A stretch of DNA of 64,000 bases, taken from Pelodera strongyloides. Lineage: Eukaryota > Nematoda > Chromadorea > Rhabditida > Rhabditidae. Location of the stretch: NCBI GenBank assembly GCA_036852015.1, contig JAANDG010000433.1, positions 1-64,000 on the forward strand, in the 5' to 3' direction. Of this stretch, positions 12,738-22,399 are shown in pieces (positions within the stretch are counted from its first letter, which is position 1; the number at the start of each line of letters is the position of its first letter). The notes under the pieces were generated by a model. The model had not been told where the DNA came from, searched no databases, and saw only the letters and a program-made list of their open reading frames with translations. The translations under genes were made by a program, and so were the position numbers.

Positions 12738-14482
12738 TCATTGTAAGTCTGGGCCTAAGCTGAGTGCAATCCAAACCTCTTCTCCCTCTAAAGGCAACGT
12801 CACTGTCTGCGAATAATCGAATAGAAAACAGTCGAAGGCCTTGTGCACGATCAGGTTCGAATCCTTCAGGAGAGATCCACTAAAATAAAATAAAATTGTA
12901 CGGAAAATTCAGAAAATTACCGTCGACTTGGCTTGCTCATCCACTTCTGCTACAAGCTACCGTAACTAGACAAATCTGGTACTAACAATAAGTAGAGTAG
13001 AGACCCCGATGTGGTTTATTATATTATAGTTGCATGGTTTAGGCTTAGGCTCTGTAATAAAGTCATTTGGTTTGAAAATACTCAGATTATGCGGTTGAAC
13101 TATGCGAACGTAATCACGTAAAACCGTATCGCGTGAAACGTTAAATAGGCGAGTTATTTGACAAAAACGCCCGGCACGAACATATCGTAGTAAAAAAAGC
13201 GTATGTTTCGCCTGTTACATACATATATCCAATCCAATACCCAATAATCTCCAAATTTTGGCTAATCTCCAAAGAACCTTCACATATCGTACACCCCCGA
13301 CATTGAAATTCATTACTGTACTGCACTTTAGTGTACTGTAAAACCTCTAACATACCTCTTCATCATTAAAGTCGACTCCGAGTCCAGCAATGTAGTTCTT
13401 GAGGAAGTCGGGATCCGAGATGGACGAGTTCAGCCACGAGAACGATGAGAGGTTTCTCACGGGGGTGGAGGCATCGGACGAGTACTCAGGCGGGACGGGC
13501 CGGGGATTCCGAGGTTTATACTGGTAATCTTTCTTGGCCTGAGGAGCACCACGCGATGAACTGGAAAATCAAATGGATTATAAATTGTTTACAGTGATGA
13601 AATTTTTTGTGGCGGCGGCGAGGGCCTAGCGCTTTGCAGCATCACATAAAAAGGTGAGCGACGACTTCGTTTATTTTCGCTATGTTCTCACAAAAGGACA
13701 ATCGGTGACCTAGGGAACCTGGCGAGGAGTTCAAAAAAATAAGACATCCTACCAAACGTACTTGTCCTACATTTTGCGTCCAGCTTGCATGTTTCCTTCG
13801 AACAACAGGAAGTAGAAGAACGTGCAGCAAATGAAGCAATAGGATGCGAACATCAACAAACACTAGCATCCTGCCTACAATTAGTTGATCATAGAACATA
13901 AATAAAGTGTTCATAGGATATTATTACCCGCGCACAGCAATTGCATTACTGTAGTCGTCTCACTAAGGGAAGAGTCAAAAGCTTCGGCCACACTGCAAAA
14001 TACATATAGCGAACTCTGGAAGGCGTCAATCCACACGAATTTGTGCCGCCACTAAACGTTATCTATTATCTTTTATCTTTTATGTAAACCCACCGTGATG
14101 AAAGTAGTAACTCTTAGTGGATGGCTCGAGGTCGAGGCCTATGCTTTGCATGAAGGTGGACCATCGTTTCCTGGACACCACGTGCCGATTGCCAAGACAT
14201 CCACGATCGTCAGATATGCTTGAAATAGGATAATGCAGTCATTTTGAAACAAAAGTTATTGCTGGAAATAGTAAATACCCACGTGCGAAACCTAAAATAC
14301 AAAAGCGAAAAATTTCACAAGAAGTCTAAGCCTTCTCCTTTACATAAGAAACCCGTAAGAAATTAACATGCGGAAATTTTTCGACTGATACCTGTAATTA
14401 ACTCGTTGGTAATCATTATTTCATCAGTTTCCAACGTGTTTTCTTGCTTTTGGTCCAGGCTCTTCTTATGAAGGAATGCACA
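12738..14482 (-). CDS. unknown multi-exon protein, N-terminus not found
   Basis: Six minus-strand exons join in phase: 14482-14392, 14291-14279 (13 nt mini-exon), 14218-14090, 13560-13356, 12949-12921 and 12879-12738, ending in TGA. All have AG acceptors and GT donors. They give at least 202 residues; landmarks are KKSLDQKQENTLETDE, SRKRWSTFMQSIGLDLEP, KKDYQYKPRNPRPVPPEY, FLKNYIAGLGVDFNDEE and a C-terminal KAFDCFLFDYSQTVTLPLEG. Composition is charged, with a Pro-rich stretch and no signal peptide or transmembrane span. No family recognised. The mini-exon and the GTTTAC donor at 14089 are the weakest joins. Exon 13560-13356 has decayed copies at 11.3 kb and 9.6 kb. The start codon may lie in an unseen upstream exon. 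Confidence 0.6.
13075..13262 (-). repeat. inverted dispersed repeat, arm 2
   Basis: Reverse-complement partner of 12409-12613. It lies inside the intron between the fourth and fifth recognised exons (13356 and 12949) of the minus-strand gene. Confidence 0.7.
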
Positions 14483-15096
14483 CTAAAAACCGCGGTTAGT
14501 GTTAGGATGATACAGCTACCGTACTAAAATCTGCAAAATAGCTTTGCGCAATAAGCTTCATTGCATGTAGAAACCTAGGTAGTATTTTAGTGAGTGGCAA
14601 TATATTAATGGGTGAATGCAGAAATTAAAAGTGCGTGGCCAGAAAATACATTCTTATGTAGCTCCTTTTAGGTATTGGCAAACTATTCTCAGAATTCTGC
14701 TACATACGCAATGCATTTCCTAGACAATGATTTGTTTTACCTTGTGACGTGAAACAGCAAGTTTCAGAAAGCAATGCTCACTTGATCACCTTCAAAACCG
14801 GGGTGAACGTCAATGGTTCAAAATCGCTGAATGGAATAAAATTAATGCAAATAGTCATGTATTTGATGTACGAAATATTTTTTTGTGAGCGAAAACACAA
14901 GTGTTTTTCGCAGTTGTCACAACTTATTCTAAAAGTACGGATGTAAACCTAACTAGATACAAACCGCCTGTGCTTGGAATTCTAGATTTCAAACGATGAA
15001 ACGTGGCGCGCAGGCCGCGTGCAAATATTTTACAGCGGCGGCCACTTTTTTCAGCGCCGCATGTACGCCGCAACGTTTGAGAGGAAACGTACCCTG
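14483..15096. other. gap between minus-strand gene fragments
   Basis: Contains one 65-codon plus-strand frame without supporting features. Nothing else recognised. Confidence 0.45.
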
Positions 15097-15549
15097 CTAC
15101 ACATCAACATGAATGACGTCGAGGGCCTCATCGTCTAGAGCCTCCAGACCTTCACCAACACACGAGCTCAGCACGAATTCAACTTTAAACGCATAAGTTA
15201 GATAAGTGAAAGCAGAACTTAAATCCCATGATCAGGCTAATGCTAAACTGGGCTTATTTCACTAGACTAAAATATGGCTACATTGACTAGCCTAGTTAGG
15301 GTCTTCAATTATTTCGGTGAGAACTAAATAACTAAGGTAACAGTTAGAACAACTGCAAAACTCCATTGTAACATAATTTTAAGATAGTTGAACGTCGTAT
15401 TCCATTTCTTAATTACATTCTGCTGAAACGAACCCACAGATACCAATTCGTGGCAGGAGGTTCGACTTGTATACCATTTCCATGAACCATTCGTCGTCCT
15501 CGAACAGTGTCTTATTCAACCCGGCACCACCGTCTGAGTGAGACTCTAA
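15097..15549 (-). CDS. two-exon 3' end of an unknown acidic protein
   Basis: Exons 15549-15444 (phase 0 in, one base out) and 15182-15097 join in frame and end in TAG. Landmarks are GLNKTLFEDDEWFMEMVYKS and EGLEALDDEALDVIHVDV. The first exon has a related copy at 16689-16583 (YLRDGDMECFIKHLSYWNK), so this belongs to the local duplicated exon family. Acceptor GATTAG and donor G|GTATCT are good; the second acceptor (TTTAAAG) is less usual. No family recognised; upstream exons not found. Confidence 0.5.
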
Positions 15550-15689
15550 CTAATCTTGAAGTAATAGAATCTGTAAATAACAAATTAATAGAGTAGTGAA
15601 ATATTCCAACCTGAAAAGCGTAAGAAACAAAGAAAATCTGAAATTGATTACAAAACCCTGAAATTGATTAGTAAATAAATAAATAAAAA

Positions 15690-15875
15690 TAAATCTGGCT
15701 GTGGTGACTTTTATATGTTTTCTAAAGGGTGAGTATGATCTCCCCCCAGAGACGTCGACCTAAATCAGAGCTCCCCTGAGAGTTGCACCCCCTCAGGGTA
15801 CGGGTTGGGAGAGGGGGCCCAGACCCCCGGGAGTCCAGTGCTGGACCTCTCCCTACCCAAGGTAACACCGACTAC
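15690..15875 (+). repeat. GC-rich dispersed repeat, inverted relative to 32.5 kb
   Basis: Shares CTGGCTGTGGTGACTTTT, GAGAGTTGCACTCCCTC-like and GGACCTCTCCCTACCCAAGG blocks with the reverse complement of 32477-32655. Strongly GC-rich against an AT-rich background. Possibly a nonautonomous retroelement end; no coding frame seen. Confidence 0.6.
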
Positions 15876-16582
15876 GGTAGATCACCTTGGACCGTCCCAC
15901 TGGGACCACTTTGGGTCGCGCATGTGAATTAATCAATAAATCTTGGGCAGCAACGGAGGACTTCCCCTAGCGGCTGTGATCCGGTCTAACCCACCCACCC
16001 TTCCTTCGTTAGACCGAACCACTTTTTTTTTTGGTTATTTACAAGATGAAGCCTAGTGCAAAGTATCACAGAGAAGCCTAGTGTAAAGTATCACAAAGTA
16101 TCGCAAATGTAACAAAAACTATGGCAAGTAAAAGGTATTGCAAAGTGGTATTACAAAAGTGAAAAAATACTTCAAAATAGCTCAAACCTATAGCAAAAAG
16201 TATTGCAAGTGTCGCTCGTAGTGCAAACTAGTATTACAAAGTATAAAATATTACAAGATATCCGTTTAAAAACTCTATAGGTCACGTTGACCCGGGTTCA
16301 CCAACATTTCCGAGAAGTATAAGTATCAATACAAACTTTCAATCTAAAACTTTCAATCACAGTCATTTTCACTTCAAACACTTTCGGAGAACTCTTTGTA
16401 TCATCATAACCATATTAGGCATCGGTCGGAAACAGTTGGCGCAACCCGGATGAAAACAAAATAAATACAGTTGCAGGGGACTTAAATCTACCTGGGAAAC
16501 AACAAGGTTACAAAATGTATGAAACTATATTAGGGGTTGACTAGATTCGATGATTAAATTATATTCAATATAACTGCCAGCT

Positions 16583-16689
16583 TTATGTAAGCAGTTTGTT
16601 CCAGTAGCTCAGATGTTTGATGAAGCATTCCATGTCGCCATCACGCAGATAGGTCGCCTTCGGATGCCACAGAGAAGAATTGGGCATCT
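16583..16689 (-). CDS. exon of the local duplicated family, terminal
   Basis: One minus-strand open exon after acceptor TTTTCAG, entering with one base carried over, containing NSSLWHPKATYLRDGDMECF and ending KHLSYWNKLLT before TAA. It aligns loosely with the exon at 15549-15444 (FEDDEWFMEMVYKSNLL). Its own upstream partner was not identified. Confidence 0.4.
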
Positions 16690-17057
16690 CTGAAAACGTA
16701 GGCGTTTACACTTGCAAAAGCAAATCAAAAGGGCAAGTCACTTGTACAGTGTAAAATAAAGTGGGTACCAGCGCGAGGCAGCGCACGCACCACAGGGTGC
16801 ACGGCGGTTGCGCCCCGTTGCCCTAAGAGTTTAAATTCTAGTTGGCGCCCCAATGGAGCACTTCTGGCGCACGAATGGCTTATATGCGCGATTACTCCAA
16901 AAATACGCCATTATGGTAGACTGGCTTTTCTACATGCGCAGCGGCGGCGTTTTAGCTCACAGTAATATAATACTAACTTACAGTTATCCACCTGATGGAA
17001 GGGAGTCGGCCGCAGAAATTGACAGAAATGATGTTTTCATCAGTTACACCTTCGTGA

Positions 17058-18215
17058 AGTAGAGCCACGGTGAAAGCCTCGATTTTGATTATCTAAATTA
17101 GAACAATTTAGTTCAACTTGCACTTCAAATGTTTTTCATTCAATAACCATAACAGGACAGTCAATGTGAATTGTTCCTAAATCAAAGGAGAAAATACAAA
17201 CCTTATTGATCAATTCGGCCGTAAGAAGTCCCTTGACGCAGAAAATAGTTGCGGGCCCATTTCAAATTAGGTTTGGACCTTGGAAACCGATTCGCAAGCT
17301 GAAAAAAACGTATATTTTATGGAGTTGTAACTTAAATTGTTTAACACACCACCATATTAACCTCATAATAACAAGCAAATGGAGACATCTAGCCTAATTC
17401 AAAAGTTATGAGCTTACCGTGATGTACATCCCACAGTTGACAGCCATTTCTTTGCGGCGCACTTGTGGATGCTGGGATGCTGCAGGAAATTTCAGTTTGT
17501 TGGTTCCTTCTTTACAAACTTGGAAGAGGCGGTGAAGAATGCTAAAAGGCGGAATATATTAAAAGTGTAAGGGCCACGTACATGGCTTACAATTAGATAG
17601 CTCTCGGATTAGCCGGGTCTTAATCAGTAAACCTTTGGGTGTTTTTGCCTGTTACCAAAACAAACGGATTCCAACCGACATTAGTAAAATATTTTGCGCG
17701 AACTGGGATAATGTTGCATTAAGAATTCTAGATCAACAGTCACTTGCCATTACAACTGTTCCGTGTGACGTGACACGCGCAAACTCCACGCGTTAAAAAG
17801 ATGATTCAAAAACCGTATGGCTGTGGGTGCGCAAAAAGTGTGAAAATGCAATTGGCGCAAATGTTTCACTTCAGTATCCACAGTTGCGTTAATCGGCTAC
17901 AAGTGTGCCAAATGTGTGCCATTGATACCCAGAGTGCGCCACATATTCCCATATCGACGTGCGCTGCGCGAAACTAGATATGTACGATTGTCGCGCGCCC
18001 CCACAACCCATTTTTTTGGCGCGGCGGAATCGTTGTTGCGAGCTACATTGGCCACAATTGCCTCGCGTTTTTGGAACAACGAGTACATAGAATCCGACAA
18101 GTTCAGAACCAACGAAAAATGTAAAAAGTGTACCTCATATCACTTCCCCTATGAATTCCATTCATAGTGTGGTAGGAATGGCGCCGCAGATGTATTATCA
18201 GTTACTCCTTCTTGA
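17058..18215. repeat. tandem segmental duplication, unit 1 (about 1.16 kb)
   Basis: Unit 1 of a direct tandem duplication; unit 2 runs from 18216. Shared blocks include GTAGAGCC, TTATTGATCAATTCGGCC, the exon-like block at 17418-17541 and TCATATCACTTCCCCTATG. The units differ by small indels that shift frames. Confidence 0.8.
17203..17541 (-). CDS. two-exon fragment of the local duplicated family
   Basis: Exon 17541-17418 enters with two carried bases, codes ILHRLFQVCKEGTNKLKFP through KEMAVNCGMYIT, and leaves in phase 0. Exon 17298-17203 continues in phase 0 (LANRFPRSKPNLKWARNYF) and stops at TAA, two bases before a donor-like AAG|GTTTGT. The first exon resembles the exon at 21299-21168. No family recognised. 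The unit-2 homolog is frameshifted, so this copy may be a pseudogene too. Confidence 0.38.
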
Positions 18216-19375
18216 AGTAGAGCCTCGGCGAACTGTCTCGGCTTTGATGATCTAAATTACAAGAAATTGACTTAACTTACTCTTCACAGGAATATTTTAA
18301 TTGAATTACTATGGCAGCATAATCAGTGTGAATTCTTCCTGAAGCAAAGGAGAAAATACAAACCTTATTGATCAATTCGGCCACAAGAAGCCCTGCCCGT
18401 AGAAAATAGTAGCGGATTCAATTTCAATTAGCGTTGGAGCTTGGAAACCGGCTCGCAAACTGAAAAGATGCCAATTTTATGAAGTTGTAACTTAAATTAT
18501 ATAATGAGCCACCATATTAACCGCCTAAGAACAGACAAATGGATCGATATCTAGTCTGATGCAAAAAGTTGTGAGCTTACCGCGATGTACATCACACAGT
18601 TGACAGTCGTTTGTTTGCGGCGAACTTGCGGCTGCGGGGATGTTGTGGGTAGAAAATGTCAGTTTCTTGGCTCCTTCCTTATAAACGTGAAGCGGTGAAG
18701 CATACTAAAAGGCGGATTATACTGAAAGCGTAAGGACCACCTGCATTGCTTTTTTATTTTACCAGCTAGCTCTCAGATTAGCCTTGACCTTAAGATTAGC
18801 AGGGTCTTCATCAGTAAACCGTCGGTTGCTTTTGGCCTTTTGAAAGCCCAAAACAAACGGATTCCAACGGAAAATATTTAGCGCGAACTGAGATAATGTT
18901 GCATTGAGACTTATATGTCAACAGTCGCTTGCAATTACAATTGTTCCGTATGGTGCGACGCCACGCGCCGCGCGTAAAAAAAAGATGGTTCAAAAATCAA
19001 AATTATGGCTGTGGGTGGGCAAAAAGTGTGAAAATGCAATTGGCGCAAATGTTTCACTTCAGTATCCACACTTGCGTTAATCTACAAGTATGCCAAATGT
19101 GTGCCATTAATACCCAGGGTGCGCCACATATTCCCAGATATGTACGATTGTCGCGCGCACCCACAACCCATTTTTTGGCGCGGCGGAATCGTTGTTGCGA
19201 GCTACATTGGCCACAATTCTCGCGTTTTTGGAACAACAAGTGCATTGTATCCGAAAAATTCAGAGCCAATGAAAAAGGTAAAATATGTACCTCATATCAC
19301 TTCCCCTATGAATTCCATTCATAGTGTGGTAGGAATGGCGCCGCAGATGTCAACTTGGGTACGCGTCTCCTCACA
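18216..19375. repeat. tandem segmental duplication, unit 2
   Basis: Second unit of the 1.16 kb tandem duplication. The copies of both coding-like exons (about 18595-18716 and 18370-18465 on the minus strand) carry stops or frameshifts, so this unit looks decayed. A possible donor (GATATGAG then GTACAT) persists near 19287. Confidence 0.75.
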
Positions 19376-19814
19376 AGGTGAACTTCATGCGGAGTGCTAA
19401 ATATTTCATTATATAAATAAACAAATAACAAAATGCGCTCCAACTACGCCAAACAGGCCCTTGCCCACTAGGTGATGGAAAAGACCGTATGCCACGCACA
19501 GTTTATTGGTACGAAAAAAGACACCTAGATAATATAGGGTAATTTCACAACCTATAAATCCATAGCAAATAGGTTGATTATAAGCTTACCTCATTATGTC
19601 TCCCACGCAAATATCGCGATTTATTAGCGAGCTTGTCGCTGACGTTGTTCACCGCAGTAGATGATGAGAAGATTCATTTCTTCAGTAGAAATTCCCACGA
19701 CAAAGCCGTTCTAAAATGGTTGATATATTAATATTTATAGATCGATTTGCTGCAACAATCCACCGCCCCTGTCCCCAAAAATAAACAGTAAAGCAATAAA
19801 AAGCGTAGATTTAC

Positions 19815-19898
19815 CTCATGTCGTATCTTCCAAGAAATCCCATTCCCATTTTGAATGGAATGGAGACGGTAAATACTCCCACCAACCATTTGGGAGCA
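19815..19898 (-). CDS. exon-like module of the local family
   Basis: After acceptor TTTCAAG, open in two frames, to donor GACATGAG|GTAAAT. With two bases carried in it reads APKWLVGVFTVSIPFKMGMG and beyond. It starts TGCTCC and ends ATGAG|GT like the module at 20796-20683. The true frame is uncertain. Confidence 0.3.
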
Positions 19899-20041
19899 CT
19901 TGAAATGGGCTAATCTGAAAACCAAAATGTTAGGAAGTTGGATCATTGATTGGGATGTTATTTGTCACCATATTTATGAACAAGAGAGTCTATCAATGTT
20001 TAGACTAGTGACTGAGACTGAGGCTAAATTCATAAGCTTAC

Positions 20042-20139
20042 CTCTCACAGAAGAGCGCCATTCATTCGCCAGAATGTCGCCGAGTGGAGGCCGCACAAGT
20101 TGAGAAGCGTCCCGCCCATCGAAGGCGTGTGGAAAAGCA
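20042..20139 (-). CDS. coding-like exon of unknown gene
   Basis: Acceptor TACTTTAG, donor GAGAG|GTAAGC. Entering with two carried bases it is open throughout: AFPHAFDGRDASQLVRPPLG then DILANEWRSSVRG. It resembles the neighbouring modules in starting TGCT and ending near TGAGAG|GT. Partner exons could not be threaded with certainty. Confidence 0.4.
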
Positions 20140-20682
20140 CTAAAGTAAATAATATTATGATAAATATAACCTAATGATAATGGTTATAATGAACAAGCAC
20201 TCATCTAACAGTTGCGATGCTCATGCTATGAATGTTCGCGCCCGCGCCCGGGGTGTGCGGCGGGTGAGCAGAGAATGTACTATATGCTACCGCGCAGCGA
20301 CATAGAGGTACCGCATAATCCCGGAGTTTTATCCGTGATTCTAACATATAGCCATCAAACAGGCTAACTATGGCACACAAATTACAGAAACTTTTGTGGA
20401 ATTTTGTGAGCCAAATCCAACCACCAATTCGTGTAACACATACTGCTAGGAAACATATAAGTTTGGAATATTGGAATTGTCTTTTATTTATGATCAACAG
20501 TACTGACTACTGACATTTGACGCCGCTGATGCTTCGCTCGCATTTTGCGCCAGATTTGCGCAAGAACATGTACAATTCCAGCTGGGGCTGTAGTGGACAT
20601 TTTTGGAAGTGGCCGAAGAATGTTCAATTCTTCCGAAAAGCCAAAAACCACAATAAATACATATGTACAAGCATAAAGGTAC

Positions 20683-20796
20683 CTCATCACACATCCTCCA
20701 AGAAAGGCATTCTTGTTGTGGGGGAAGAATGGTGCCGGCGCCCGACGATGCGGTCGTCACGCAGAGGCTCCTCCAAGCATTGTTCCATATGGAGCA
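20683..20796 (-). CDS. coding-like exon of unknown gene
   Basis: Acceptor ATATTTAG, donor GATGAG|GTACCT. Open in phase 0 over 38 codons (CSIWNNAWRSLCVTTASSG and on, ending SWRMCDE), which fits directly after the phase-0 end of exon 21299-21168. An alternative frame similar to the 20042 module contains a stop. Confidence 0.35.
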
Positions 20797-21167
20797 CTAA
20801 ATATTTCAGAATTCAAAAGAGTAAACAAATCGCAACATCGGACTACCAAGCTACAATTCGCTAGCCTTAATCGTGTAGTTTTGGGTTATATATCTATATC
20901 CCACAATTCGGATGTCATGAATAAGGGTCGAGCGGGCATTGCACCCACTCCAGAGTGCGCGGTGCGGCTCCAAAATGCGAAAATGACACAGTACCTAGTT
21001 GGCGCACCAACGGCACATGCATGGGTCACCAGTCATGCACGTAAGTGACATCTACAATGTACGCCGGATGTACGCCAACTACCATTGCCAGCACCCTATA
21101 GAGTGATGCGCGCTTCTTTTGGTGCGCGCCGAAAGTGCGAACTTTCATTAGTTAAATAATAACTTAC

Positions 21168-21299
21168 AGCAATCCACTTTGCCTTTGCGTGACGGAGAGC
21201 GGTCGCACGACAGTCTTGATCGACCTTCCTTACTTCGCACGTAAGGCGCTGGGGACGAGTTCCAGACTCTAGAAACTTTCTCCAGAGATAGTTGATTGC
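21168..21299 (-). CDS. coding-like exon of unknown gene
   Basis: Acceptor TTATTTAG, donor GCT|GTAAGT. 44 codons open in phase 0: AINYLWRKFLESGTRPQRL, TCEVRKVDQDCRATALRHA, then KAKWIA. It shares spacing and pattern with exon 17541-17418 (LFQVCKEGT and a later basic amphipathic stretch), so the two probably descend from one exon. No known domain recognised. Confidence 0.45.
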
Positions 21300-21336
21300 C
21301 TAAATAAAATATTTTATTGCGATATTAGTATAATTA

Positions 21337-21545
21337 GCCAGCCGTTGGTGTAGTGGCTAGCACTGTTACTCACTACACAAGTGACGAGGGTTAAATTCCC
21401 GCACGCGGCTGGTTGCTCCGACCGGGTGGTAAAAACGGTACCAGGCGAAAACTTAGGAAGGTTTTTTTGGATAAGGGCTGGCCACCCCTTCCGTAATCAA
21501 ATATGGTCTTTATCTCTGGAGAGCACTAGTTTGGTACACCAGGTT
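21337..21545 (+). mobile_element. tRNA-derived SINE
   Basis: Begins with a tRNA-like head (about 21337-21410) containing an A-box-like TGGTGTAGTGG and a B-box-like GGTTAAATTCC, with the first five acceptor bases (AGCCG) pairing to CGGCT at the end. The body continues through GGTTGCTCCGACCGGGTGG. The mispaired acceptor and B-box substitution argue against a functional tRNA gene. Confidence 0.65.
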
Positions 21546-22307
21546 TACTAAAGCTTTAGCTTTATTAGTCTAATTTATAAAGATATAGACGAAAAGTTCA
21601 TATTTTAGTCGAATTACCTTATATCCTTCAGTAGTCCTTCAGTGTCCCATTGCATAAGCGTGGTTGAGACCTCATCAGAAACCGATGGCCACTAGGTGCT
21701 TCTTTCGTGGCATCAACAAGCACCCACATCCAGCTTGCACATCGTAGCAGGGTTCAAACTACCCTTTCATCTAAAAGAACACATAAGTTGATAATAATCA
21801 AGAAATATTATTGAAAAACTAACAGGTTATATGTGTTATAGTTATGCATTACAATCAAACAACAACTATGAGTCTAGAAAGCTCACATCTACAGGTTTTG
21901 TACACATTTAACCAGGAAAACCATCAAGTGTGATCTCATCATTTAAAATAGTGTATACCACAAAAATGACTAACTTACATTTTTCAGCTTTTATCGGTTT
22001 CGCTTCACATTCGAATCAATTCCTCGTTCCCATGCGCCATCTTCAGCATATCATTGCGGACGACGAGAAAGTTGCACTGAAATCAAAGTAATTAACAAAC
22101 AATCTTGATGTTTTGTGCACCATTATTGAGGAAAACGTGTGCCCCGTTCAACCACAATGTTTCACTATTTACGAACGTTGTTTTATGGCGGTGGTACTCG
22201 TACTGATGAGGCCCGGCGCATGTGCCGCGAAAAAAAAAGATGCTCGCACCCTGTTGCTCGGTGGAATGCACTACATAACACCACATTTTGCACAAAGTGA
22301 AACTTAC

Positions 22308-22399
22308 CTAATCAGACGACCCCTGGGGAAAAGCAGGAAACTTTCTTCATCTGCCAACGAGAAGAATAAAGCGGGCGGATAGCCCCAAATCACCACTTT
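22308..22399 (-). CDS. coding-like exon of unknown gene
   Basis: Acceptor ATTTTCAG, donor GATTAG|GTAAGT. 30 codons open in phase 0: KVVIWGYPPALFFSLADEES then FLLFPRGRLI, two bases out. The next downstream candidate (from 22081) hits stops in the matching frame, so the connection is unknown. Confidence 0.4.

Noticed and set aside
12845..12865. B-box-like GGTTCGAATCC on the plus strand
   Set aside because: It lies antisense inside a coding exon and no tRNA cloverleaf can be drawn around it.
22027..22081. Minus-strand exon candidate after TTTCAG (CNFLVVRNDML)
   Set aside because: Open frame does not match the phase of the upstream exon and the equivalent donor is missing; kept only as possible decay of the local module.
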